Shown: positions 1 to 7,147 of the stretch, piece after piece
Layout: every line of letters begins with the position of its first letter
Numbering within the stretch: the stretch's first letter is position 1
Assembly (NCBI GenBank): GCA_005787665.1
Contig: SYAB01000223.1
Coordinates: 1 to 13,691, forward strand
Reading direction: 5' to 3'
Length of the DNA: 13,691 bases
Origin: Actinomycetota bacterium
GTDB lineage: Bacteria > Actinomycetota > Actinomycetes > Mycobacteriales > Mycobacteriaceae
Translations under genes and position numbers: made by a program
The notes under the pieces: model-generated
Databases searched by the model: none
What the model was told of the DNA's origin: nothing
Seen by the model: only the letters and a program-made list of their open reading frames with translations

Positions 1-1332
1 CACCACCTCGGCCGGCACCCCTCGGGCGCCGAGCGCCTCGGCGATCGGTCCGGCGTCGGCGTTGCGGCGGACCAGCACCGCGGCGGTGGGCGGCTCCTCG
101 CCGGCTGCGTCGGCGTCGCGGTAGCGGGCGGCGATGTGATCGGCGAGCCAGTCCCGTTCGGCGGCCACGTCGCGCAGCAGGGCGCAGCGCACCGTGCCGT
201 CGGGGGCGTCGGGGCGGGCCCGCAGGGGGCGCACCGCCACCGACCGCCGGCGCGCCTCGGTGGAGACCGCGTTGGCCAACTCGAGCACCCTCGGCGGGTT
301 GCGCCAACTGGTGCACAGTTCCAGGGTCGGCGCCGGTGTCCCGTCGGCGGTGGGGAAATCTGTGGTGAAACGGGGCAGGTTGGTGGCCGAGGCCCCGCGC
401 CAGCCGTAGATGGACTGGATCGGGTCGCCGACGGCGGTGAGCGCCAGGCCCTCGTCGGCGCCACCGCCGAACAATGCCGACAGCGCGATGCGCTGGGCGT
501 GGCCCGTGTCCTGGTACTCGTCGAGGAGCACCACCCGGTAGCGGGACCGCAGCGCCTCGCCGACCTGCGGGCAGGAGTCGGCCAGCCGCGCCGCGGCGGC
601 CATCTGGCTGCCGAAGTCCATTACCTTGGCCGTCCGCATCCGGGCGTGCAGCGCGTCGATGAGCGGCACCAGCGCCGCGCGTTCGGTCTGCGTCTCGAGC
701 ATGTCCAGCAGCCGCCGGTTGGGCCCGGTGCCGCGTTGGCGCGGGCCCGCCGGGAGGGTGTGGGTGAGCCGCTCGAGTTCGACGTGGGTGTGGCGCAGGT
801 CCGCGGTGCCGACGAGGTGTTCGGCCAGTTCGTCGGACAGCCGCAGCACCATGCCGGTGACCGTGGCCGGACTCTTGTCGATCGGCAGCGGCTCGGAGTG
901 GGCGTTGACGACGTCGAGCGCAAGCTGCCAGCGCTCGGTCTCGGTGAGCAGCCGGGCGTCCGGCTCGATCGGCAACAGCGGGCCGAACTCGCGCAGCAAC
1001 GACCCCGCGAAGGCGTGGTAGGTGCTCACCGATGGGGCGCCCGGCGGCTCGACACCGAGATGTCCCGACAGCCGGGACAGCCGGGAACGCACCCGGCGCA
1101 GCAACTGACCCGCCGCCTTGCGGGTGAACGTCAGCCCGAGGACCTGGCCGGGCTCGGCATACCCGTTGGCCACCAGCCACACCACCCGGGCCGCCATGGT
1201 CTCGGTCTTGCCGGCGCCCGCCCCGGCGACCACCACCAGCGGGCCGGGCGGCGCGGCGATCACCGCCGCCTGCTCGTCGGTGGGCGACGGAAGACCAAGG
1301 GCGGCAGCGAGTTCGGCGGGACTGTAGGTCAT
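1..1332 (-). CDS. adnB: AdnB, UvrD-like helicase-nuclease subunit, N-terminal 444 residues (gene runs off the left edge)
   Basis: AdnB is the lead motor subunit of the mycobacterial AdnAB complex, which unwinds and resects double-strand breaks in the cytoplasm. The reverse strand is open from ATG at 1332 to base 1 with no stop. Visible superfamily 1 motifs: Q-motif-like PTDEQ (residues 17-21), Walker A AGAGAGKT (36-43), motif Ia LTFTRKAA (67-74), STYHAFAG (103-110), motif II LLDEYQD (269-275) and motif III VGDPIQSIYGWRGA (301-314). Motif II is canonical, unlike that of its partner AdnA. Family members are about 1,100 residues with a C-terminal RecB-like nuclease, so roughly 60 % of the protein, including the nuclease, lies outside the window. 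The start overlaps the adnA stop in ATGA (1332-1329), implying translational coupling and a 1:1 heterodimer. Orthologous to Rv3201c by synteny. Confidence 0.95.
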   Translation of the reverse strand, partial: MTYSPAELAAALGLPSPTDEQAAVIAAPPGPLVVVAGAGAGKTETMAARVVWLVANGYAEPGQVLGLTFTRKAAGQLLRRVRSRLSRLSGHLGVEPPGAPSVSTYHAFAGSLLREFGPLLPIEPDARLLTETERWQLALDVVNAHSEPLPIDKSPATVTGMVLRLSDELAEHLVGTADLRHTHVELERLTHTLPAGPRQRGTGPNRRLLDMLETQTERAALVPLIDALHARMRTAKVMDFGSQMAAAARLADSCPQVGEALRSRYRVVLLDEYQDTGHAQRIALSALFGGGADEGLALTAVGDPIQSIYGWRGASATNLPRFTTDFPTADGTPAPTLELCTSWRNPPRVLELANAVSTEARRRSVAVRPLRARPDAPDGTVRCALLRDVAAERDWLADHIAARYRDADAAGEEPPTAAVLVRRNADAGPIAEALGARGVPAEVV

Positions 1333-4300
1333 GGCTGACCCCGATCGTGTGCCGGGCAGGACGGGCGGACCGGGCAGTGTGCGCAACCGTCGTTGACCCG
1401 GGCGGCGAACTGCGGACCGGCGGTGGCGGCCGCGGCCGTGCGCACGCTCTCCTGCCAGCCGGCGGCGGCATCGGCACCCAGCGCGGTCTGCTCGCGCTCG
1501 GTCGCCCCACTCGCCGAGGGCTTTCCGACGTAGACCAGACGGCCGCCACCAGGCTGGTCTCCGTCAGGCAGCAGTCCGGCGGCCACGGCCAGCTGATAGA
1601 GCCCGAGCTGGGCGTGGTGTTGGGCGTCGTCCTTGGTGACCGGGGTCTTGGCGGTCTTGACGTCGACGACGACGATGCGGCCCTGCGCGTCGCGTTCCAG
1701 CCGGTCGATCCGGCCGCGGACCGCGACCCCCGGCGACCCGTCGGCCGCCTCGCTCAGGGTTCCCTCCAGCGGCACCTCGGTCCCCAGTGCGGTGAGCTCG
1801 TGGCGGGTCGCCTCCCGCCAGGCCTGGAATGCCGCGATCATCGCGCGGTGCCGCTGGAGTTCGTTGGCGGCATGCCACGGCGCCTCGAACGGCAATGCAG
1901 CCCAGAGGGTTTCCAGTTCGGCGACCAGCTGCGCCTCGGTCCGGCCGGAGTCGGCCAGCAGGGCGTGCACCAGCGACCCCAGCGTCGAATTCAGGGCCCG
2001 CGCACTCGTGCCGCCATGCCGTTCGGCCAGCCAGCGCAGCGGGCAGTCGGTGAGGGTCTGCAGTGTCGACGGACTGAGGGTGACCCGGTGGTCACCTTCC
2101 CACAGCGGCTCGTCGGTGCTCAGATCCCCCAGTCCGTGCCACTGGGCGGGGTCCGCGCCGGACACGCCGGCAGCGGCGAGCCGGGCGAGTTGTGCTGCGG
2201 CGCAGGCACGCTCACCGTCGTCAACGGCGCCGGCGGGTGCGCAGACCACGGCCCGCAACCGGCCCACCACCGCGGTAGACGAGAGCATCTGCGGTGCGGG
2301 CTCCGGCAGCAGCGGCGTTTCGGTGTTGTCGCCGGCCAGCGCGGCCACCTCGGCGAGGAAGGGCGAGGGCAGGGTCACATCGTCGCCGGCGTCGCTGTCG
2401 ACGGCGGTGATCAGCAGTCGGCGCCGGGCGCGCCCCATCGCGGAGATGAGCAGCCGGCGTTCCTCGGCGAGCAGCGGGGCCCGGGCCGACACCTCGTCGC
2501 CGTGCCCGTCGAGGACGTCGAGTAGCCGCTGGGTGCCGAGCACGCCGCCGCGCGGAGTGGTGTTGGGCCACAGGCCATCCTGCAGGCCCGCGATGAGCAC
2601 CGTGTCCCAGTCGCGGTGCAGCGCGGCGTGCGGGCTGAGCACCGCCATGGCGTCGGCGGCGGGCGCCGCGTCGGTCACCGGCGCCAGAGTCAATGCCGCG
2701 ACATGGTCGAGCAGCCCGTTCAGGGACGCCCCGGCGGTGCGAGCGACATAGTCGTCGGCGACGTCGAACAACGCCGTCACCGCGGCCAGATTCCGTTCGG
2801 CCCGGGCACCCTCGACGCCGCCGCGCTCGGCGACACCCAGCCAGCGCCGCTGCAGGCCGCTGCGCTCCCAGGCCAGCCAGAGGGCGTAGCGCGGATCGGA
2901 GTGACCGCGATGTCCGCGGGCCGCGGCCCCGAGCACCCCCCGCACCCGCTTGACCGGTCCGGCCAGGGTGGCCGGCTGCCGCGGAACCGGACCGGTGAGC
3001 GCGCCGGCCAGCAGCTCGGCCGCCGGGCGGTCCGGGTCGTCGGCCGCGCGGCGCAGTGCGCGGCGCAACTGACGCATGCTGACCGGGTCCATCCGGCCGA
3101 TGGGTCCGCTCAGCAGGGTCAGCGCCTGCTCGCCGTCGAGACCGCCGGCGGTGGCGGTGAGCGCGGTCAGCAGTGCGCGAACGGCGGGATGCTCGCCGAC
3201 CGGGGCACCGACCGTGGGCTCGGTGACCGGCACACCGGCCGCCGCGAGCGCACGCGGAATCCCGTCGGCTGAGGCGGGCGAGCGGACGATCACCGCGATC
3301 TGCGACCACGGAACCCCGTCGAGGAGATGCACGCGGCGCACCGTGTCGACGATCATGGCGGCCTCGGCGTGCGCCGATTCGGCCACCCGTACGGTGAGAC
3401 TGCCATCCGGCCCGCTGCCGGCCAGCTCACGCCAGGCCGCCGGCCCCGGCAGCCGGGTGGCGACCCCGGCGATGGCCCGGGCGATCGCCGGGCCGCAGCG
3501 ATACGACTCGGTGAGTTCGACCGCCGGGGTCTGCGCCCGAAGCAGGTCGGCGTCGGCGCCGCGGAAACCGAACACCGCCTGGTGGGGGTCGCCGGCCACG
3601 ACGGCCAGATCCGCCCCGGCGGCCAGCACCCGGACCAACCGGGCGGCCTGGGGGTCGAGGTGCTGGGCGTCGTCGACCAGCAGCAGCCGGATCCGGGCCC
3701 GCTCAGCTTCCAGCAGATCGGCATCGGCGGACAGCGCCTCCAGCGCCGCGCCCACCAATTCGGCCGCGCCCAGCGCGGGACCACAGGCCTGGGGCGCCGC
3801 AGTACCCACCGAGGCCCGCAGCAGCATCACCTGTTCGTACTGCCGGGCGAAGCGGGCCGCGGCCACCCACTCGGGCCGGCCGGAGACACGGCCGAGCCGA
3901 CGCAGGTCCGTCGGGTCCACCCCGCGCTCGGCGCAGCGGGCCAGAAGATCGCGCAGTTCGGTGGCGAACCCGGCGGTGGTCAGCGCCGGGCGCAGCTCGG
4001 CCGGCCAGCCGGCCGCCCCGTCCTCGAGGTCACCGGCGAGCAGTTCGCGGATGATGCCGTCCTGCTCGGCCCCGGTGACCAGCCGCGGCGGCGGATCACC
4101 GGCCCGCTCGGCGGCGGCGGCCAGCACCGAGAACGCGTAACTGTGTACCGAACGCACCAACGGCTCGCGCACCACTGTCAATTCCCCGTCACCGGGGCGC
4201 GCGCCGAGCAGTCGCGCCGTCAACGCACCGCGGGCGGTGACGGCCAGCCGCCCCGGGGTCAGCAGCAGCACCGACGCGGGGTCGAGGCCGGTGGCGATCT

Positions 4301-4415
4301 GCGTGGCCGCCGTTTCGATCAGCAGGGTGGACTTCCCGGTGCCCGGGCCGCCCAGCACCCGGATGGTGCCGCGCGCGCCGGGACTCAGCAGGTCCTCGGG
4401 CGTCGGGGCGGTCAT
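1329..4415 (-). CDS. adnA: AdnA, helicase-nuclease subunit with Fe-S-stapled RecB-like nuclease domain
   Basis: Partner of AdnB in the AdnAB end-resection machine, equivalent to Rv3202c. From ATG 4415 it is 1,028 residues, close to the family length of about 1,045. Walker A is GGPGTGKST (22-30). Motif II is VDDAQ (247-251) rather than canonical DE-Q, fitting the known secondary role of the AdnA motor. Motif III GDPHQAVFGFRGA starts at 275. The C-terminal nuclease shows GRIDRLE (Asp904), VDVKT (Asp918, Lys920) and QLGLY (Gln936, Tyr940). Cys791 together with Cys1011, Cys1014 and Cys1020 (CxxCx5C) forms an AddB-type 4Fe-4S staple. The reading frame stays open far upstream to 5777, but that part is antisense to the beta-CASP gene. 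In-frame alternative starts are ATG 4424 and GTG 4460; codons between 4460 and 4424 look non-coding, so I prefer 4415. Confidence 0.93.
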   Translation of the reverse strand: MTAPTPEDLLSPGARGTIRVLGGPGTGKSTLLIETAATQIATGLDPASVLLLTPGRLAVTARGALTARLLGARPGDGELTVVREPLVRSVHSYAFSVLAAAAERAGDPPPRLVTGAEQDGIIRELLAGDLEDGAAGWPAELRPALTTAGFATELRDLLARCAERGVDPTDLRRLGRVSGRPEWVAAARFARQYEQVMLLRASVGTAAPQACGPALGAAELVGAALEALSADADLLEAERARIRLLLVDDAQHLDPQAARLVRVLAAGADLAVVAGDPHQAVFGFRGADADLLRAQTPAVELTESYRCGPAIARAIAGVATRLPGPAAWRELAGSGPDGSLTVRVAESAHAEAAMIVDTVRRVHLLDGVPWSQIAVIVRSPASADGIPRALAAAGVPVTEPTVGAPVGEHPAVRALLTALTATAGGLDGEQALTLLSGPIGRMDPVSMRQLRRALRRAADDPDRPAAELLAGALTGPVPRQPATLAGPVKRVRGVLGAAARGHRGHSDPRYALWLAWERSGLQRRWLGVAERGGVEGARAERNLAAVTALFDVADDYVARTAGASLNGLLDHVAALTLAPVTDAAPAADAMAVLSPHAALHRDWDTVLIAGLQDGLWPNTTPRGGVLGTQRLLDVLDGHGDEVSARAPLLAEERRLLISAMGRARRRLLITAVDSDAGDDVTLPSPFLAEVAALAGDNTETPLLPEPAPQMLSSTAVVGRLRAVVCAPAGAVDDGERACAAAQLARLAAAGVSGADPAQWHGLGDLSTDEPLWEGDHRVTLSPSTLQTLTDCPLRWLAERHGGTSARALNSTLGSLVHALLADSGRTEAQLVAELETLWAALPFEAPWHAANELQRHRAMIAAFQAWREATRHELTALGTEVPLEGTLSEAADGSPGVAVRGRIDRLERDAQGRIVVVDVKTAKTPVTKDDAQHHAQLGLYQLAVAAGLLPDGDQPGGGRLVYVGKPSASGATEREQTALGADAAAGWQESVRTAAAATAGPQFAARVNDGCAHCPVRPSCPAHDRGQP

Positions 4416-4481
4416 GACAGGCATGACATCATGCGGGTCCGACAGAATTCGGTACGGCACACCGCCGGGCCCCCAGGCCCA

Positions 4482-4496
4482 CCCTGGCAACCAGGG
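4482..4496. repeat. Perfect 6-bp inverted repeat (CCCTGG-caa-CCAGGG)
   Basis: Two perfect 6-bp arms with a 3-nt loop lie between adnA and the small plus-strand ORF. A further CCAGG at 4473-4477 could pair alternatively with the first arm. If the candidate adnAB promoter is correct, the hairpin sits at the very 5' end of the adnAB mRNA. No T-tract follows on either strand, so it is not a standard terminator. Its function is unknown. Confidence 0.5.
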
Positions 4497-4499
4497 ATG

Positions 4500-4528
4500 A
4501 TTCGAAAATCGGGCAAGTAGTCGCACAA
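4500..4528 (-). promoter_or_regulatory. Candidate adnAB promoter
   Basis: Reading the minus strand, TTGTGC (4528-4523) and TCGAAT (4505-4500) are separated by exactly 17 nt. They resemble -35 TTGACA and -10 TATAAT. Transcription would start near 4493, about 80 nt before the adnA ATG, so unlike many neighbours adnA would be leadered. This is inference from hexamer match and spacing only. Confidence 0.35.
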
Positions 4529-4553
4529 CATGGCGCGCCGACAGGATCCGGGT

Positions 4554-4559
4554 AGGAGG
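4554..4559 (+). promoter_or_regulatory. Consensus Shine-Dalgarno AGGAGG for the small ORF
   Basis: AGGAGG is a perfect anti-SD match and ends 6 nt before GTG 4566. It abuts ATG 4560 too closely for that codon to be the start. This decides the GTG start of the 40-codon ORF. Confidence 0.6.
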
Positions 4560-4565
4560 ATGCCG

Positions 4566-4688
4566 GTGTCCGAGCAGGAAGCGAACTCGCCAGGCGCACG
4601 TCCGAAGCGGAGCCTCGCCGTGCGCAAGGCTGCCGAATCGAAGCTCGGCGAGTGCGACCCGGACCGGGACTACAGCTCGAACATCTGA
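4566..4688 (+). CDS. Candidate small protein (40 aa), uncharacterised
   Basis: I do not recognise this product. The ORF starts at GTG 4566 with an ideally placed AGGAGG and ends at TGA 4686-4688. The predicted protein begins MSEQEANSPG, has a basic middle (RPKRSLAVRK) and ends DPDRDYSSNI. It contains one cysteine, no hydrophobic segment and no signal peptide, so it is probably cytosolic and partly disordered. By my count 34 of 40 codons end in G or C, like the real genes here. Its last 19 bp overlap, antisense, the 3' end of the beta-CASP gene, and it is divergent from adnA. It is too short for many gene callers. Conservation of the frame across mycobacteria would settle whether it is real. 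Confidence 0.55.
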   Translation: MSEQEANSPGARPKRSLAVRKAAESKLGECDPDRDYSSNI

Positions 4689-6049
4689 TTCGGCCGAGGA
4701 ACCGTTGCCTGCCAACCGAGTTCGTGATCCAGGCGCCGTCGCAACGTGTCGGCCGGCCCCGGTTCGCCGTGCACCACGAACACCTCCTTCGGCGCCGCGG
4801 TGAACCCCTTGGCCCAGCGGACGAGCTCGTCGGCGTCGGCGTGCGCGGACAGCATCGCGAGGTTGGCGACCTGCGCGTTGATCGGGACCCACTCGCCGTA
4901 GATCCGGACGAACCGTTCCCCGGCAACGATCGACGCCCCGCGGGTACCGGGAACCTGGTAGCCGGTGATCATGATGGTGTTGCGCGGATCCGGTGCGAAT
5001 GCCTTGAGGTGGTGCAGGATTCGTCCGCCGGTGGCCATACCGCTGGCTGAGATGACGATCTTCGGCTCGCGGCTCGCGGAGATCCGCATCGACTGCTCGG
5101 GGTCGCGGGTGTAGACGGCCATTGCGCACATCGCCTCGTAGACCCCCGGTGCCAGCCGGTGGTCGCCGGCGTAGGTGCCCAGCAGGTCGCTGGCGTTGAT
5201 GGCCATCGGGGAGTCCAGATAGACCGGGACGTCGGGCAGCCGACCGGCCTCTCGCAGCGTCCACAGGTAGTACAGCAGCGTCTGCGCACGGCCGACGGCG
5301 AAAGCCGGCACCACCACGGTGCCGCCGCGCGCGACCGTCTCGTCGATCACATCGGCGAGGGTGTCGACGGGATCGCCTGACTCGCGGACCCGGTCCCCGT
5401 AGGTGGATTCCATCACCAGGTAGTCCGCCGACGGCACCGGCTCCGGGTCGAACATGATCGGGTCGTCGTAGCGGCCGAGGTCGCCGGTGAACACGATCCG
5501 GCGGCCCTGCCAGAACACGTCGACGGTGGACGCCCCGAGGATGTGCCCTGCGCGGCGGAACCGCACCGTCGGGCCCGCCGCGAGGGTGAACTCCCGCCCG
5601 AAGGGATGGGTGTCGAACAACTCGACGGCGCGGCGGGCGTCCTCGCCGTCGTAGAGCGGCAGGGCCGGGTGGTGCTTGGAGGCCCGGTGCTTGTTGAGGA
5701 ACGCCGCATCGCGCTCCTGCAGGTAGGCGCTGTCGCGCAGGATGATCTCGGCAACGGCGGCGGTGGCCGGCGTGCACAGGATGGGCCCGCGATACCCGTC
5801 GCGCACCAGCCGCGGCAGATAACCGGTGTGATCGAGGTGCGCGTGGGTGACGATGACGGCGTCGATGCTCTCCGGTTCCACCGCCAGCGGGGCCCAGTTG
5901 AGCTCGCGGAGGTTCTTGACTCCCTGGAACAGACCGCAGTCCACCAGGATCCGGGTTTCGCCCGACTCGAGCAGGTGTTTGGAGCCGGTGACGGTACTAG
6001 CCCCGCCCAGACTGCGGAAGGTGAGTGCGTGCCCCTGCCCCGACCCCAT
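4670..6049 (-). CDS. Beta-CASP metallo-beta-lactamase-fold nuclease (CPSF73/YSH1-like)
   Basis: Predicted zinc-dependent RNA (or nucleic-acid) hydrolase, 459 residues. Visible MBL motifs are HAHLDH (69-74), His169 in AGHILGAS and Asp190 in TGDLGR. The beta-CASP part has motif A ESTYG (Glu214), a histidine in SAHAD (His403) and a histidine in VVHGE (His427). The domain order and length fit single-chain bacterial CPSF-like proteins rather than RNase J, which is longer and has a C-terminal domain. The frame is open upstream of ATG 6049, but that stretch is antisense to lipV. TATGCT lies exactly 6 nt before the ATG, so the mRNA is probably leaderless. It sits divergently, 17 bp from lipV. I do not recall this gene between adnA and lipV in M. 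tuberculosis, which suggests lineage-specific gain or loss. Substrate is unknown. Confidence 0.9.
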   Translation of the reverse strand: MGSGQGHALTFRSLGGASTVTGSKHLLESGETRILVDCGLFQGVKNLRELNWAPLAVEPESIDAVIVTHAHLDHTGYLPRLVRDGYRGPILCTPATAAVAEIILRDSAYLQERDAAFLNKHRASKHHPALPLYDGEDARRAVELFDTHPFGREFTLAAGPTVRFRRAGHILGASTVDVFWQGRRIVFTGDLGRYDDPIMFDPEPVPSADYLVMESTYGDRVRESGDPVDTLADVIDETVARGGTVVVPAFAVGRAQTLLYYLWTLREAGRLPDVPVYLDSPMAINASDLLGTYAGDHRLAPGVYEAMCAMAVYTRDPEQSMRISASREPKIVISASGMATGGRILHHLKAFAPDPRNTIMITGYQVPGTRGASIVAGERFVRIYGEWVPINAQVANLAMLSAHADADELVRWAKGFTAAPKEVFVVHGEPGPADTLRRRLDHELGWQATVPRPNQMFEL

Positions 6050-6054
6050 ACTGG

Positions 6055-6060
6055 CAGCAT
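6055..6060 (+). promoter_or_regulatory. -10 candidate CAGCAT of lipV
   Basis: CAGCAT keeps the key A2 and T6 of TANNNT. It is followed by 6 nt (AGGCGC) and then GTG 6067, consistent with leaderless initiation at that GTG. No Shine-Dalgarno precedes the start. Confidence 0.4.
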
Positions 6061-6061
6061 A
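6056..6061 (-). promoter_or_regulatory. -10 element TATGCT of the beta-CASP gene
   Basis: TATGCT (minus strand) matches TANNNT and is followed by exactly 6 nt (GCCAGT) and then ATG 6049. This is the geometry of a leaderless mycobacterial transcript. It overlaps the lipV -10 candidate on the other strand. Confidence 0.55.
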
Positions 6062-6066
6062 GGCGC

Positions 6067-6846
6067 GTGAGGAATCTGCACTTGAACCGCTGGGGCCCGC
6101 CCGGCCCGGCCCGCATCCTGATGATCCACGGGCTGACCGGGTACGGCGGGCGCTGGCACACCCTGGCCACCCGCTACCTGCCGGAGTTCGCGGTGCTGGC
6201 GCCTGACCTGATCGGGCACGGCCGGTCGACCTACGCGGCACCGTGGACCATCGAGGCCAACGTGACCGCGCTGGCCGGTCTGATCGAACGGGAGGCCGAC
6301 GGCCCGGTCCTGGTGGTCGGGCACTCCTTCGGCGGCGCGGTGGCGCTGCACCTGGCGGCCGCCTGCCCGGACCTGGTCTCCGGTCTGGTGCTGCTCGATC
6401 CGGCCGTCGGCCTCGACGGGGACTGGATGGGTGAGATCGCCGCGGCGATGCTGGCCTCCCCCGACTACACCGACCCCGCCGAGGCCCGCACCGAGAAGGC
6501 CACCGGGACATGGGCCGACGTGGCGCCGGCGGAGTTGGACGCCGAGTGCGACCACCATCTGGTCGCGCTGCCCAACGGCCGCTACGGCTGGCGGGTCTTC
6601 CCGCCGGCGATGATGTCCTACTGGAGCGAACTCGCGCGTGATATCACGTTGCCGCACAGGGGGACTCGCACGACCCTGGTGCGGGCGGAGTTCAGTGATC
6701 CGCAGTATGTGACCGAGGCGCTGATCGAGGGCCTGTCGACACAACTGGGTGCCGACTTCACCCTGGTGGAGTTCGGCTGCCGGCACATGGTGCCGCTGGC
6801 CGATCCGGCCCAGACCGCCAGCGTCATCCGCGACATGCTGGGCTGA
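6067..6846 (+). CDS. lipV: Alpha/beta-hydrolase, LipV-like esterase/lipase
   Basis: Predicted serine hydrolase of 259 residues, equivalent by position to Rv3203. Visible features are the oxyanion-hole HG in MIHGLTG (His21-Gly22), the nucleophile elbow GHSFGG with Ser87, and a likely catalytic His240 in CRHMV near the C-terminus. Asp211 in EFSDP is the best candidate for the catalytic acid. There is no signal peptide or membrane segment, so it is probably cytosolic. GTG 6067 is chosen because the homology begins right after it and a -10-like CAGCAT lies 6 nt upstream; the frame extends further upstream only as antisense to the beta-CASP gene. It ends 1 bp before the ATL start (TGAGATG), so the two are surely co-transcribed. 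Substrate is not predictable from sequence. Confidence 0.9.
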   Translation: MRNLHLNRWGPPGPARILMIHGLTGYGGRWHTLATRYLPEFAVLAPDLIGHGRSTYAAPWTIEANVTALAGLIEREADGPVLVVGHSFGGAVALHLAAACPDLVSGLVLLDPAVGLDGDWMGEIAAAMLASPDYTDPAEARTEKATGTWADVAPAELDAECDHHLVALPNGRYGWRVFPPAMMSYWSELARDITLPHRGTRTTLVRAEFSDPQYVTEALIEGLSTQLGADFTLVEFGCRHMVPLADPAQTASVIRDMLG

Positions 6847-6847
6847 G

Positions 6848-7147
6848 ATGGCCCGGATCACCGACGCCCAGGTGGAGTCGGTGCGCGCCCTGGTGGCCGC
6901 GATCCCGCCGGGACGGGTGGCCACCTACGGGGATATCGCCTGCGCGGCAGGGCTTTCCAGCCCGCGGATCGTCGGCTGGATCATGCGCACCGACTCCTCG
7001 GACCTGCCCTGGCACCGGGTGATCACCGCGACCGGCCGGCCGGCCGCGCACCTGGCCGCACGTCAGCTCGACTTGCTGCGCGCCGAGGGTGTACTGGCCG
7101 CCGATGGCCGGGTGCCTCTGGCGGCGGTGCGCCACGACTTCGGCTAG
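6848..7147 (+). CDS. Alkyltransferase-like (ATL) DNA-damage protein
   Basis: A 99-residue MGMT-fold protein equivalent to Rv3204, which older annotation calls a DNA methyltransferase. It has the DNA-binding core GRVATYGDIA (22-31, Tyr27 being the nucleotide-flipping tyrosine position) and the arginine-finger region SSPR (Arg40). The active-site PCHRV is PWHRV: Trp55 replaces the alkyl-accepting cysteine. In E. coli eATL (YbaZ) and S. pombe Atl1, proteins with this change cannot remove alkyl groups. They bind O6-alkylguanine and hand it to nucleotide excision repair. The same role is inferred here. It is translated 1 bp after the lipV stop. Its TAG stop (7145-7147) overlaps the stop of the convergent TIGR02569 gene. 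Confidence 0.92.
   Translation: MARITDAQVESVRALVAAIPPGRVATYGDIACAAGLSSPRIVGWIMRTDSSDLPWHRVITATGRPAAHLAARQLDLLRAEGVLAADGRVPLAAVRHDFG

Noticed and set aside
136..1338. 400-codon plus-strand ORF opposite adnB
   Set aside because: It is a shadow ORF: Gly/Arg/His-rich with no motif, while the minus strand reads a canonical UvrD helicase in full.
4416..5777. The adnA frame stays open upstream to 5777, suggesting a 1,482-residue fusion
   Set aside because: The extra 454 residues are low-complexity Arg/Pro/Gly translation antisense to the clearly real beta-CASP gene, an effect of high GC. The helicase homology begins just after ATG 4415.
6050..6511. N-terminal extension of the beta-CASP protein to 613 residues
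   Set aside because: The extension is antisense to lipV codons, is Arg/Pro/Ser-rich and has no domain. MBL homology begins right after ATG 6049, which has a -10 at leaderless spacing.
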